In this document: positions 41,394 to 51,783 of the stretch, one piece after another
Layout of the letters: each line of letters begins with the position of its first letter
Position numbering within the stretch: position 1 is the first letter of the stretch
Origin: Hygrophila difformis
Taxonomy: Eukaryota; Streptophyta; Magnoliopsida; Lamiales; Acanthaceae
NCBI GenBank assembly: GCA_030278955.1
Contig: JAOANR010000011.1
Coordinates: 34,166,403 to 34,230,402 of the forward strand
Length of the DNA: 64,000 nucleotides
Direction: 5' to 3'
Made by a program: the position numbers and the translations under genes
The notes under the pieces: generated by a model
The model's input: only the letters and a program-made list of their open reading frames with translations
Told to the model about the DNA's origin: nothing
Databases searched by the model: none

Positions 41394-43951
41394 TGTAACA
41401 CCCCGGTTTTTGGTAACCCAGGTCGGGATGTCACCGCCACATCTCCCTAGTAAGACACGGTTTCTCCGAGCTTACTAAAGAGATGCAAGGCTAGGTATTG
41501 CAGTGTTCAAAATATTTAAAGCATTCAAAATAGCCCATACAATATAAATCGAAAATAACAATAGCATAGCGCAGCGGAAATATTTAATTTAGTACAGTAT
41601 CGCAGCGGAAAAATTTAAATAGGGCCGACATGGCCAAAACACGGGTTAAACAGACCCGTTCATAATATAGTCTAAGTACGAAATTTAAAAGCAAAATATT
41701 AGTTCCCAAAATCCCATGCATGATTCGTGCTCACACATGCTCATTCCACATATTCTGTAAAGAAAGGAATAAAAATGGTTTTGATCAGCAAAATTGCTGA
41801 GTAAGTTAACACATGCATGATCGTAGGGTTTAAAAGCCATAACTTTAATACTTTAACAAAAGCATGATAATAACATAATATTTGATTTCATATAATCCAT
41901 ATCATATAGCACAATCTATCTCAGGCTCTATTTAATAACACATATCACATGATTAAATCATGAAAGCCATAACTTTAAATAAAGCATTTAAATAATTTAA
42001 TTGGACAACAGTATAATTTAATCTAGTTTAATTTGATTTAGAATCCCCATTACATTCCCGATTTGGTATCTCAAGTTTCACGATAGAAATCGCGATGTCA
42101 ACAAGTTTAGCCGGTAGCCCGGCGGCCGCAGCCGTATCAGCCATACCCAGTACCACTCCGGAGCCTCGGGAAACCCATACGGATATTCACGAGAGTGTAG
42201 GCTCTAAGTTTCGCCGTTTTGGCAATATCACATTTCAAGTATAGCGCGCGGGGTCACCATCGTCCATTACGGCACGAAGTGAATCGTTAGGGGCACCCCG
42301 CAGAGCACTCACCCCTAATTTTAATTTATCAAGTTTGTAAGGGGATTTAGTTTTTAAAATCTGCCTTCCAATGTATTAATTTAGAAGCAATATCTCAATA
42401 CGTTTCAACCCTAAAGGTTAATTCCATGTTTCAACAAGATTTCAAAATTTCGTTTCGGTAAATCACAGTTTACTCCAAAATTCGTCTAAAATCAGATTTA
42501 ATTCCAAAAATTCCAAAATTTCATATCTGACTCGGAAACATCAAGATCTACAACTTTCGTGTTTTAACTTTTTCAATCCGAGATACCTAAGTAGGTCAAA
42601 AACGCTAATTTTTGCATAACAAGAAATCTGTCCGAGTTTACAGGTCACAGTTTAAAGATTACAAGTTCTAACATATCAATTCAACTCCAAATTTAATGAA
42701 ATTTGACAGGGGTCATCTTAAGACATTTATCTACAACTTTCATGTTCGGCCAAAGATCTAAAACAGCCTAGATCCTATGTCAAAAACGAGATCAAGATCA
42801 TTCCTAAGTTCTGTCCAAGATTTCAAGATCTAGAATTAAACAGTTCGGTTTCAACGCGTTTTCACATATCAAATCAACTCCAAAAATTCTCAAATTTTTA
42901 CAGTAGCTAGGTCTAAGTCTTAGGAACGTTTTTCGTGTTTTACGTTTTTCCGTTTGAGTTCGTTTTAAAGGTCGGAAAAATTCAACAATTCTGTTGCGTC
43001 GGTAGGAAAACACAAGTGGACAGATTTATGATTCTTGTCAAATCTTTTAGGTTTCGAATGTTTTAAAATCTCCCAAAACCATGTAAGGTTAACTTACAGT
43101 ATCTATGAACGTCGGGAATGTCCAATTCGGAGGCGTGGCTTCCAGATCACCGTTTCTCCTCTCCGTACGTCGGGTTCTACGATCTAGATTCGATACGGGG
43201 GTGTAGAAAGAAAAAGAAGATGATTAGGATTCGTTTTCGAATCGTTTATTGAACAGAGATTGGACCGAGACTTACCACGACTATGGAGATCTGTAGAGAA
43301 CTCGTCCAACAGCGTTCGTCTTGGTTTCGTGCCTCCGACGACTCCGGATTTAGGGTTTCGAACGTATAGAATGCTTTAGGGTTTCGTAAACTTGTTCGGG
43401 GCTCCCAAGGGGCTTATTTATAGAATTCTAAGTCCCTAGGGCGTCCACGGCCGACCTAGAACTCTGGAGTCGAGAGGTGTTCACGCAACAACCAAATCTG
43501 TGGGGTGGCGCGGTCGTGGCGCGGTTTTCCCCATTGGGCGCGCGGCCACCGCGCTGTCTACGCCTGGACTTCGGTCCGGGCGGGTCGTGCGATCCGTCGT
43601 GCTTTTCCGCCTCTCTTTCGGGTTTCTATCCCCCTATGCTCCCGAATTCCGATTTCCGGGGTATATTCGGGTTCATACTTTCTCTCTAATTTTTATTCTT
43701 AGTCTAGTTGGATGTTTTGGACTCGAATACTCGAGTTCATTAGTGTCGGGTTTTGGTGTACCATTTATCCATACTTTTGTTTAATTAAATTCCTTTAATT
43801 CCTTTTTAAGTAAAAATCTCATTTCTCATTTTCTTATCTTTATTTATTTCTTTTATTTGCTGGATTGGTTTATTTATTTATAGTATTTATTTTATTTATT
43901 ATTTATTTAATTATTGTTTTATTTTATGTTGGAAAATTCTCGGGTATTACA
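41394..43951 (-). repeat. 5' LTR of element C
   Basis: 2558 bp. It lacks 39 bp that the 3' LTR has at ~34892-34930; TTCA stands at both ends of the missing piece. TATA box CTATAAATAA at 43423-43414 places the transcription start near 43385. The predicted leader intron is 43097-41755, with the pre-acceptor hairpin at 41785-41800. Confidence 0.95.
43414..43423 (-). promoter_or_regulatory. TATA box of element C
   Basis: CTATAAATAA on the - strand in the 5' LTR, identical in the 3' LTR and conserved in F (57627-57636). Confidence 0.7.
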
Positions 43952-43956
43952 GTTAC

Positions 43957-44082
43957 GTTGGTTGAGATTTTAGAAACCAAGTAGAGGGAAAATGAACCAA
44001 CGGTTAAGTTCATTGAGCGGTTACAACAACAGAAAGGGAAGTGTACAACCGCTATTTCCGAAAAGGAAATAACCGATATAGC
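43957..44082 (+). pseudogene. Gag of outer element H, continuation
   Basis: After the GTTAC duplication the gag frame resumes (LVEILETK, stop, RENEPTVKFIERLQQQKGK, AISEKEITDIA) and ends at the LTR of element D. The join with 32798 is in frame once C and one TSD copy are removed. Confidence 0.7.
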
Positions 44083-46054
44083 TATAACACTCTGGATTTC
44101 AAATTCAAAAGTGCTGGGATGTTATCGCCACATTCCTTGATTAAGCCTGCCGAACACAACCTTACTCAAGGAATGCTAAGACTTAAATCGCATCAAATAC
44201 TCTCATTAAAAGAAATCATTTGGAATCCGTCTTTCCAAAATAACCAAACTTATTCAGGTACATAAAATAATTTAAATGCAGAAAGCGATAAAAAGTGCCA
44301 ACAGGCTAAAATAGTGATCCGTAATAAATAAAAAAAAATATGCATAAATTTAAAAGTTGATTACGACTTTATTTTTTTTCAAAGAATATCCCAACTCCCA
44401 TGCATGCCGGATGATCAATGGCGCTCATCAAACTCTGAAAAAAAAAAAAAAACAAAAGGAACAACACACGTTAGTAATTAAATTACTCAGTAAGCTAATC
44501 CACCCCATATCAAGTTAGGGGTTTTAAAATAATTGACTTAAAGAGAAGTTAAAAGACATTACAGTAATAGTCGATTTAAAATATTCACATTGTTTAACCA
44601 TTTAACTAATCACAAAAGAACATACTTCCACCATCATGCCTAGAACGCGGGAACACCAAAGGAGCTCCAAAAGTAACGGGAATTCATCCCTCAAAATGCC
44701 AATGACAGCCTATATCGACATGCACCCGGGGCCCATAAATAATATTCTCAAGTATTATTTAGGGATATCGACACAATCATAGTAAATCACATATAAGGAA
44801 AGGGGTGCACTCGCTCTCCGGAGCCTAAATGTGGGCATACCTACCCGAATTCTAAGGCACAATGGTTTTAACACCAACCAACAATCGTACACATATCAAT
44901 TTTATTCTCAACAATCAATTTTTGCCATCATATGCTCATAAGGATATCATGAATTAACAGATTTTTTCCACATTCAATTCAAAAAATAATTGTCAATGCA
45001 CCAGTCGCAAAAATAGATCACCTGAGCAAGATTTACTCAGCCAAAAATTCTCAAATTTGTACAACACGTAGAAAAGAAAAAAATGAACAACTTTTGTGAA
45101 ATACATACTTTCCAAAATCGACCTCTAAAAGCATGAAACTGGGGTTCTACAGCAGACCGGTTCTAGGTGACTCAAGAACCCTATGTTGAACATAATTCTC
45201 TTGGTAGCGTATCACTTACCCAAAAATTCTGAAATTTAACCAGTGACTTCTACACACATAAATCTAAAATATTCATGAAGAACACTTGTTGAAAATAGGA
45301 CTCAAGTGTAAAGATCTTTAACAGTTTTTAGGATTGAATCACCCACAGATTCTGCAACTCTCAGAGCAGTTTTAGAAATTTCACTACCACGGTCGCCCTA
45401 GCGCTTTAAAATCATAAAATTTTAACAGTAAGTCCACAACATCTAGACCTACAACTTTTGTATTGAAGACTTTTTAAGATTGCATCATTAAATTAACGAA
45501 ACAATAGAGTCTTTACAGATTTCAAAATCTGTCAGAGTTCAAAAAGGTCATAGTTTCAAATTCTACGACTCAAATGTGTACATAACTTGACCTAACATGG
45601 CTATGAAGTGTGTTGGCTTAACTTACACCAAGTGAGGATTTGAAAACAAGGATATGCTGATTTGATTTGCTAGGGGAATCACCTTTGACGTCCTAAGTTA
45701 TCCGAGATGGTTGCGTTCTTGAAAAATAAACATGGAGAAGGTTAGGGATCTTTTTCTACAATCTTGAACAGAGAAAGGAAGGACTAAGAAGGATGTTTTA
45801 CCATCTAAACTTTAAGAAGAAGCCTTGACCGCCGCTGCCTCCTCAAGAACGCCCTAGGTTTTCTTCTCTTCTTTTTTTTTTCGATCGGTATTTCTGCTAT
45901 GGGAAGAGAACTGCGCAGCCAGGTTTTTGGAGAAGGGAAAGGACTGTAAACAGGTGGCTTTGGACGATTTTCTTGGGATCTAAATATCTTATAAGTCCAG
46001 CCCTAGATAGATTGAATCACTTGGTGGAGATTTGAAGGGGATTTGATACGTATC
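44083..46054 (-). repeat. LTR of element D, cut by element E
   Basis: Starts TATAACACTCTGGATTT, a decayed form of the TGTAACACCCCGG start, inside the H gag; the first G of TG has become A. Predicted intron 45626-44435 in element sense (donor GTAAGTTAAG, acceptor T-run CAG) with pre-acceptor hairpin AGTAAT/ATTACT at 44473-44487, and a perfect hairpin AAATAATA/TATTATTT at 44737-44760. It diverges strongly from the B, C and E LTRs except in these elements. The rest of D must lie right of the window. Confidence 0.8.
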
Positions 46055-48894
46055 TGTAACACCCTGGATTTGATAACCCAGGCCGGGATGCCACCGCCAC
46101 ACCTCCCTAGCAAGACACGGTTTCTCCGAGCTTGCTAAAGAGATGCAAGGCTATGGTTTTTTTCAGAATTTAAAACATTCAAACAACCCATTGAAATATA
46201 ACTTGAAAATAGTATCATTACAGTTGCAGCGGAAAATAATATTTAGATATAAGTAATGCAGCGGAATTTAAATTGGGCCAACATGGCCAAAACACGGGTT
46301 AAACAGGCCCGTTCATACTATAGTCTAATGCAAATTTAAAATAAAGTGTTCCCAAAAATTCCCATGCATGTACGTGCTCAGTAAAATCCACATGCTCTGT
46401 AGGAAAAAGAAAGAAATGGTTTTGGGTCAACAAAACGTGCTGAGTAAGTTAACACCTAGCATGATTTAGGGGGTTTCAAAGCCTTTAATTAAATTTAATA
46501 AAAACATGCTTGTAGGTAATACGCAATCTAAGTTAATCATCTACTAATAAATAAATGGCACAATTTAAAACAAGGATTTCCACGTGATCATAATTCAACT
46601 TACATAGTAAAATGATTTGCGAGGCATAATTTAAACAAAGAAAATATTCCATCTCTAAATTTTCTCATGACTTCAGGATTTGGTATTTTAAGGATTTCAC
46701 TCTTTCACCTTTGTTCGATATGATCTAGTATAATTTGTTCTCAGGGAAATGAACTCGCAAGAATTTAAACGCATCCTAGGGAATCGAACCCGTAGGAATC
46801 AACACACGTCCTGGGGAATCGAACCCGCAGGAAAACAAACGATCGCCCTTGGGGAATCGAACCCGCGAGAACTCAAATACATCCTAGGGAATTGAACCCA
46901 TAGGAATCAACACACACCCTGGGGAATCGAACCCGCAGGAAACTAAACAATCGCCCTTGGGGAATCAAACCCGCAAGGTAAGAACACATTTTACAAATTT
47001 CACAAGTTTCTCCAAAATATAACTTTACACAAGTCGCTGTCTTACTCCATAATTATTTAAAAATTCATTTGAAGTCCGAAAATTCTGAAATTTCACCAGT
47101 AACTCGAAAACACAGAGACGAATAAGTTTCATGTTTTAAGTTTCTCGATCCGGGTTAAGGAACGAGTCAAAAATCAAGTCTTTCACATAAGTAGTATGCT
47201 GCCAGGTTTCAGATTCGACACCGTTCAAAGATTCGACTTTTTAACATATCAAATTGACTCCAAAAATCTGAAATTTTATATGCACATACTAGACATGATT
47301 TCCTACAACTTTCATTTAGATTGTAAAGATCAAATCGGGATAGAAAATATAGAACCATGCTCATCAAGTTCGGACCATTGCACTGTCAGATTTCGCAAAA
47401 AGGGTTTAGATCACAATTTATGTTCGGATCGATTTGGGGTAGCAAACGTTGATGAAAATCGTTGAAATTTTTACAAAACATAGTTTAATGTGTTAGAATC
47501 AAAAGTCTAGTTTTGAGTTTTTCAGTTTGAACTCTTGAAGTAGGGGTTTTGATCCGATTACAAATTTGTTACAGTTTCAAGTTCGACTTTTAGGGCAGGT
47601 CTGTTGGAGGCCGTTTTCGGATATCAAAACACAATGAAAAATTATGAACATTTTTGACAAACTAGATCTATGTCTTAGGAACGTTTTTCATGTTTTGAGT
47701 TTTTCCGTTTGAGCAGATTTAGGGGTTCAAAAAATTCGCGCCAAATCGCTGCGTCGGGGGTTTTTCGTGTTGACAGATTTTTGAGTTTCTAAATCTCTAT
47801 GTTTGGTTGCATTTTAAGTCACCCAAAACCAAGTAAGTATTAACTTACAGTGGGGATGATGTCTAGGACGTCTCTGGATCGATCGGGGTGCCCACGTTCG
47901 CTACGAACACGTCCCAATTACCCCGTCTCTTCTCCGTTGGCCCCGAAACGAAACCGAAAGTAAAAATCTAGGGTTAGATCGGATTTTTGGACTCGTAAAC
48001 TTAAAAGAAAACCTATGGACAACTCACCACAATCTGGAACACTAGAGATGTTGCCCTCCACGCCTTCTTCGTCGATTTTCGTCGCCGGAAAGTGATCGGA
48101 AAGTCGTCGGATCGGCTTTGGATGAACAAGGGAGAAGTTTTTGAGAGTTTGGGAGGAATGGGGGCTGTTCTAGGGTTGTGTGTCAAAAATAATGAGTCCC
48201 ATCACCTCCAAATCCGACCATATAGCCTTTCTTTTGCTTAAGATTGAGTTACCAAAGTCGGAGGTCGAAAATATGGCAAGAAAATCGCATAATCGCGCAA
48301 GTTGGCAGCTGCTGCTGCACTGGCGTGGTGGTGGCGCGGTGCTAGGCCAACGGGCGCGCGGCGGGCGCGTGACCTGGTCTGGGCCGTGCGTTCGGACTGG
48401 GCCGTGCGATCCCGTCGGGCCTTTTCTTCTCTCTTTCGGACTTCTGTGCTCCTACGTTTTCAGACTCGATTTTTCGGGTCATTCTCGGATTATAAATTCT
48501 TATCTTAAATTAATCTCGTCTTGAATTAATCCCGTACTCGAAATCTTGAGTCCGTCGCGTTTGGATTCGTCGGCTTCTAATTTGTCGTCTTTTGACTCCC
48601 GTGCAACAACTTATCTTATTAAATTATTTCCGACTTCCCGGGTTCCTGGAATTAAAATTCTTTTCTTTCTTGAATTTAATTCCAATTCTTTTGACTCGAT
48701 TCATGGAATGTCTTCGGGCTTCCTTTCCCTCTTTTATTCCATTTTGAATTTTTTTGAATCTATCGGCGTTTCATTTCCGAGCAATAATTTATTGTGATAA
48801 ATTATTTTCTTCTTCTCGGAGATATTTCGACCTTGATTGGATTAAGAAATAAATTTTATTCCTTTGGACGCCGATAAAAATCCCGGGTATTACA
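46055..48894 (-). repeat. 3' LTR of element E
   Basis: TGTAACACCCTGG to GGGTATTACA, 2840 bp, inserted in the D LTR; the likely TSD is GTATC (46050-46054), other side not in the window. Predicted intron 47848-46397 (donor GTAAGTTAAT, acceptor TTCCTACAG), hairpin TCAGCA/TGTTGA at 46427-46443 with one G.T pair. A TATATGG at ~48218-48227 is a weak TATA candidate. The GC-rich block is at 48300-48400. Confidence 0.88.
46774..46978 (-). repeat. Six tandem tRNA T-arm-like hairpins
   Basis: Six ~36-bp units have + strand cores GGGAATCGAACCC. On the element-sense strand each gives a GGG/CCC stem around the loop TTCGATT, like a tRNA T-arm, and five of six fit the RNA polymerase III B-box pattern GGTTCRANTCC. 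Outside one unpaired base, the outer stem varies in pairs: TCCTA/TAGGA (46774 with 46793; 46882 with 46901), TCCTG/CAGGA (46809 with 46828), CTTG/CGAG with a wobble (46848 with 46866), CCTG/CAGG (46918 with 46936), CCTTG/CAAGG (46955 with 46974). Confidence 0.85.
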
Positions 48895-49377
48895 GTCTAC
48901 CCCCCTTAAGAATCAACTTCGTCCCCGAAGTTGGGTGTTAGCTTCTCGCGAGCTTGGAACTAAGGTCCTTTCTATTTTGCGCTATTGTTTGATTGCGTGA
49001 TTTTATCATTATGTGTTGTTGTTGTTGATATTGTTTGTATTATTTTATTATATCGTTAGACTGAACCCAGAATTGAAATTTTCAAGTTGCCTACGTACCC
49101 GGTGAAGGGATCAAGTAATTACGTAGTTCAAAACAGTTTGAATTTGTTTATTTGAAATACAAAATATTCGGATTAGAATATTCGGGTCGCTACATCCTCC
49201 CCCCCTTAAGATTACAGTTATGTCCCGATAACTGCCTATGTATTATTCGCAAACAGGTTCGGGTATCGTTGCCTATGATCCTTCCTCATTGAGCTGGCAA
49301 GTCAGCTTGATTGATGTCGTTCAATCGTCCTATGGCTCTTCTGGTTGAGGGTTTACCAAATCTAGCCTTTTCTCAAT
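48895..49377 (-). other. Shortened internal region of element E: two PPTs, no pol
   Basis: Proximal PPT at 48895-48910, hairpin CAACTTCG/CGAAGTTG at 48914-48933, the CTACGTACC...ACGTAG block at 49089-49126, and a second purine tract at 49195-49210, as in C and F. The pol stop region (TTATGTCCC) follows at ~49217, but pol itself is gone and gag sequence comes within 200 bp. So E had a large internal deletion or was a non-autonomous form. Confidence 0.65.
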
Positions 49378-49475
49378 CTTCTCCTCACGAACATTGCATT
49401 CTCTAATCATGTGGTCTTTCCTACCACATCTATAACAAGTCCCGCGCCTTGGGCATTCGCGCACCTGATGCACCC
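49378..49475 (-). pseudogene. Gag zinc-knuckle remnant of element E
   Basis: The - strand reads VHQVRECPRRGTCYRCG then RKDHMIREC, a perfect C-x2-C-x4-H-x4-C knuckle after a CPR motif, as in the C and F Gag. It is cut at 49475 by the LTR of element G; the probable 5-bp target flank is CACCC. Confidence 0.75.
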
Positions 49476-50202
49476 TGTGAAACCACATTTAAATAAGCTT
49501 AAATTATGTTAAAATGAACCTAAATTGCATGCATGAGACTCTATTTTACTGCTTTTTAATGTATATTTCATATGATGTGTAAATATTAATAAGACCGGTT
49601 AAATTGAGCTTATCCGAGCCCAATTTACCTTGTTTTATGCTTTTTAATAAGACTTTGGCAATTCTAATACATTGCAATGATGTTTCAGGCATTAAAATGA
49701 AGAAAGAAGATGTTCGGAGGTCAAAGGATGCAAAATTCGGAATTTTCAACACTGGAAAGCTCCAGAATGCGCCACATAAGCATGGCGGCGCCTAAAATCA
49801 TGCTCATGCGCCACATCAACACTTAGGAAAATTTCGGATGGAAAAAAGCTTCAGGATGCTGATAATGGCCAGAAATGACCATTAATTTCAATCCATTTCC
49901 GTGTCTAAGACGGGCATTTGATCGCATTCCGGTCTTATATTAAATAAGAAAGCAGTTGAATTGGACTGATTTATGCATAATTGTAAAAATATTGAGCTGG
50001 TATGAGAAATGCATAAATATGTAATTTTATTACATATTTGTGTTAGAAAAATCCAAAAACATGAGAAAAAGAAAAATGAATGAAAAAGATGGGCAAAAGA
50101 ATAAAATAAGCCCACAAAATACAAAAAGATGGGAAAAGAAAGAAAAGCCCACAAAAATACATATTCTAGCCCATTTGGCCCAACTTGGCAGTGTCCAGAA
50201 TA

Positions 50203-50575
50203 CCCTGTCGCTAGACACTCCTATCGCGGAACATGGCCTAGCGACAGGGGGAAGTTTAGCGCCACAAGCACAGAAGAAAGAGGAAGCCAGTCCAGAAAGA
50301 CTGTGTCGCCAGGCCCCTGTCGCGGAGCATGGCCTAGCGACACAGGAGGGTTCTGCGCCACACCAGCATAATGAAGAAGAAACTGTCCCTAGACTCCTGT
50401 CGCTAGCCTCGTGGCGCGATACATGGCCTAGCGACAAGGGTGTGGCTAGCGACACAAAATTGAGGACCAGACCCAGTCGTGAAGCTTTGCAGCATAATGC
50501 CTCAGTTCGCGCCACATCGCATGATCCGCGACATGGCTGAGATGTGTGTGATGTCTTGCGACACGGGTCTCCGAT
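50203..50575 (+). repeat. TGTCGC/GCGACA inverted-repeat array upstream of the TATA box
   Basis: Modules of the form TGTCGC...CATGGCCTAGCGACA recur with perfect outer stems, for example CTGTGTCGC with GCGACACAG around 50308-50344. The array ends 30 bp before the TATA box of the G LTR, so it lies in the promoter region. Confidence 0.75.
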
Positions 50576-50604
50576 CAAGGCCCATGGGCCTAGGGTTTCA
50601 CCTC

Positions 50605-50614
50605 TATAAATATG
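50605..50614 (+). promoter_or_regulatory. TATA box of element G
   Basis: CCTCTATAAATATG in the LTR; the start of transcription is expected near 50640. Confidence 0.6.
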
Positions 50615-51246
50615 TGGTGATCCCTATGTGCTCGAAAGTTAGAAATTCATTCCCTTGAAGACAGTTTGGAGGATTCTCTCTAGGTAGTTTAGTTTAGTTT
50701 TAATTTTTTGTATTATTTAATTTTCTGCCCTAGTTTAGCTTAATGTAGGTTATTTATCTTGTTATTTTCTGTTTTCAGTAGCCTAAGCTAGCCAGTTTAA
50801 TATGTTATTTCCTTTTCAAACCTTGTCTTTAGGGTTTTGTGATATCCAAAATGATGGGTATTAACAAACCCACTAATAAAAAGGGAAAATATTCATCCAA
50901 TGTGTCCCAAAACCATAAAATGGGTCTCACAACCCATGGATTACTGCTTTCATTTTTCTTTTGGGGTCATTTGACCCCCATTTCTTGTTATTGTGCTTAC
51001 TGTTTTCTTCTATTGTGGATATTATGCATGTTTCTTGTGTGGTTGAACCCTAGACTAGGATTTGCTTTATTTTAAACACTGTTTTAGGTAGATTTATTTT
51101 TGTTTAAGCATGTTCTTGTAGATTTTGAATTGTGTTTGGTTATTTTAGCTTAGAAATGCTTTTTAATCTGAAATAGGGTGAGATCACGCTGTTTGCATGC
51201 CATTGTTCACTTTTACCTTTTACTGACTCGTGTCCTGAACCATCCA

Positions 51247-51783
51247 TGTCGCTAACCTCTTCCTGTCGCGAGACCACGTCTAGCGACAGGAAGGTTGTTC
51301 CGCGACATGGGTGTCTAGGGACACTTGTCTTAATATTCTGAAATTCCCAGGCGCAAGGCATTCCTGTCGCGGACCCACGGTCCGCGACACAACACCTGCT
51401 TAGCGACTGAGGACCAAAATTCTTGCATAATTTTTCTGCATGGCCTCTGTCGCGGAACACTCCTGTCGCGGACCCACGGTTCGCGACACACTTTTGTTTC
51501 GAGACAGAAAATTATGCCTTGTCATTATTTTGAAAACCCAGTCGCTAGACATCCTGTCGCGGAGCCACGCCTCGCGACACATTTTCCAGACTAGCGACTG
51601 GGAGCCAAAATACTTAGAAATTTTTCCGAAAACCCTGTGACGCTAGACATCCTGTCGCGAGGCCACACCTCGCGACACACTTTTGCCTAGCGACACAAGG
51701 TAAAACTCTGCCCAATTTCCAAAACCTGTCGAGGTACCCATGTCGCGGGTCTAGGCTCATGACATAATTTATGGTCTCTCGAC
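51247..51783 (+). repeat. TGTCGCG/CGCGACA hairpin array in the transcribed part of the LTR
   Basis: At least six modules. Perfect examples: CCTGTCGC/GCGACAGG (51263 with 51284), TGTCGCGGACC/GGTCCGCGACA around loop CAC (51365-51389), TGTCGCGAGG/CCTCGCGACA (51653 with 51668). The inner stem bases differ between modules but still pair. Single TAGCGACTG half-motifs lie between modules. Confidence 0.8.

Larger units (their letters stand above)
32804..43951 (-). mobile_element. Element C: nearly intact chromovirus (11.1 kb)
   Basis: LTRs 32804-35402 and 41394-43951, TSD GTTAC, PBS for tRNA-iMet and PPT are all present. Between them lie a single gag-pol frame with one premature stop and a small leader ORF. 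The chromodomain-type C-terminus fits a chromovirus, probably the Tekay/Del clade. By eye the LTRs differ by about ten substitutions plus a 39-bp deletion, so this is one of the youngest insertions here. F is a sister copy. Confidence 0.95.

Noticed and set aside
46774..46978. True tRNA genes suggested by the B-box matches
   Set aside because: No A box, anticodon arm or acceptor stem accompanies the T-arm-like units.
50030..50578. Overlapping long frames on both strands in the G LTR
   Set aside because: They coincide with the CpG-rich inverted-repeat array, which keeps several frames open at once. No domain and no splice or start context.
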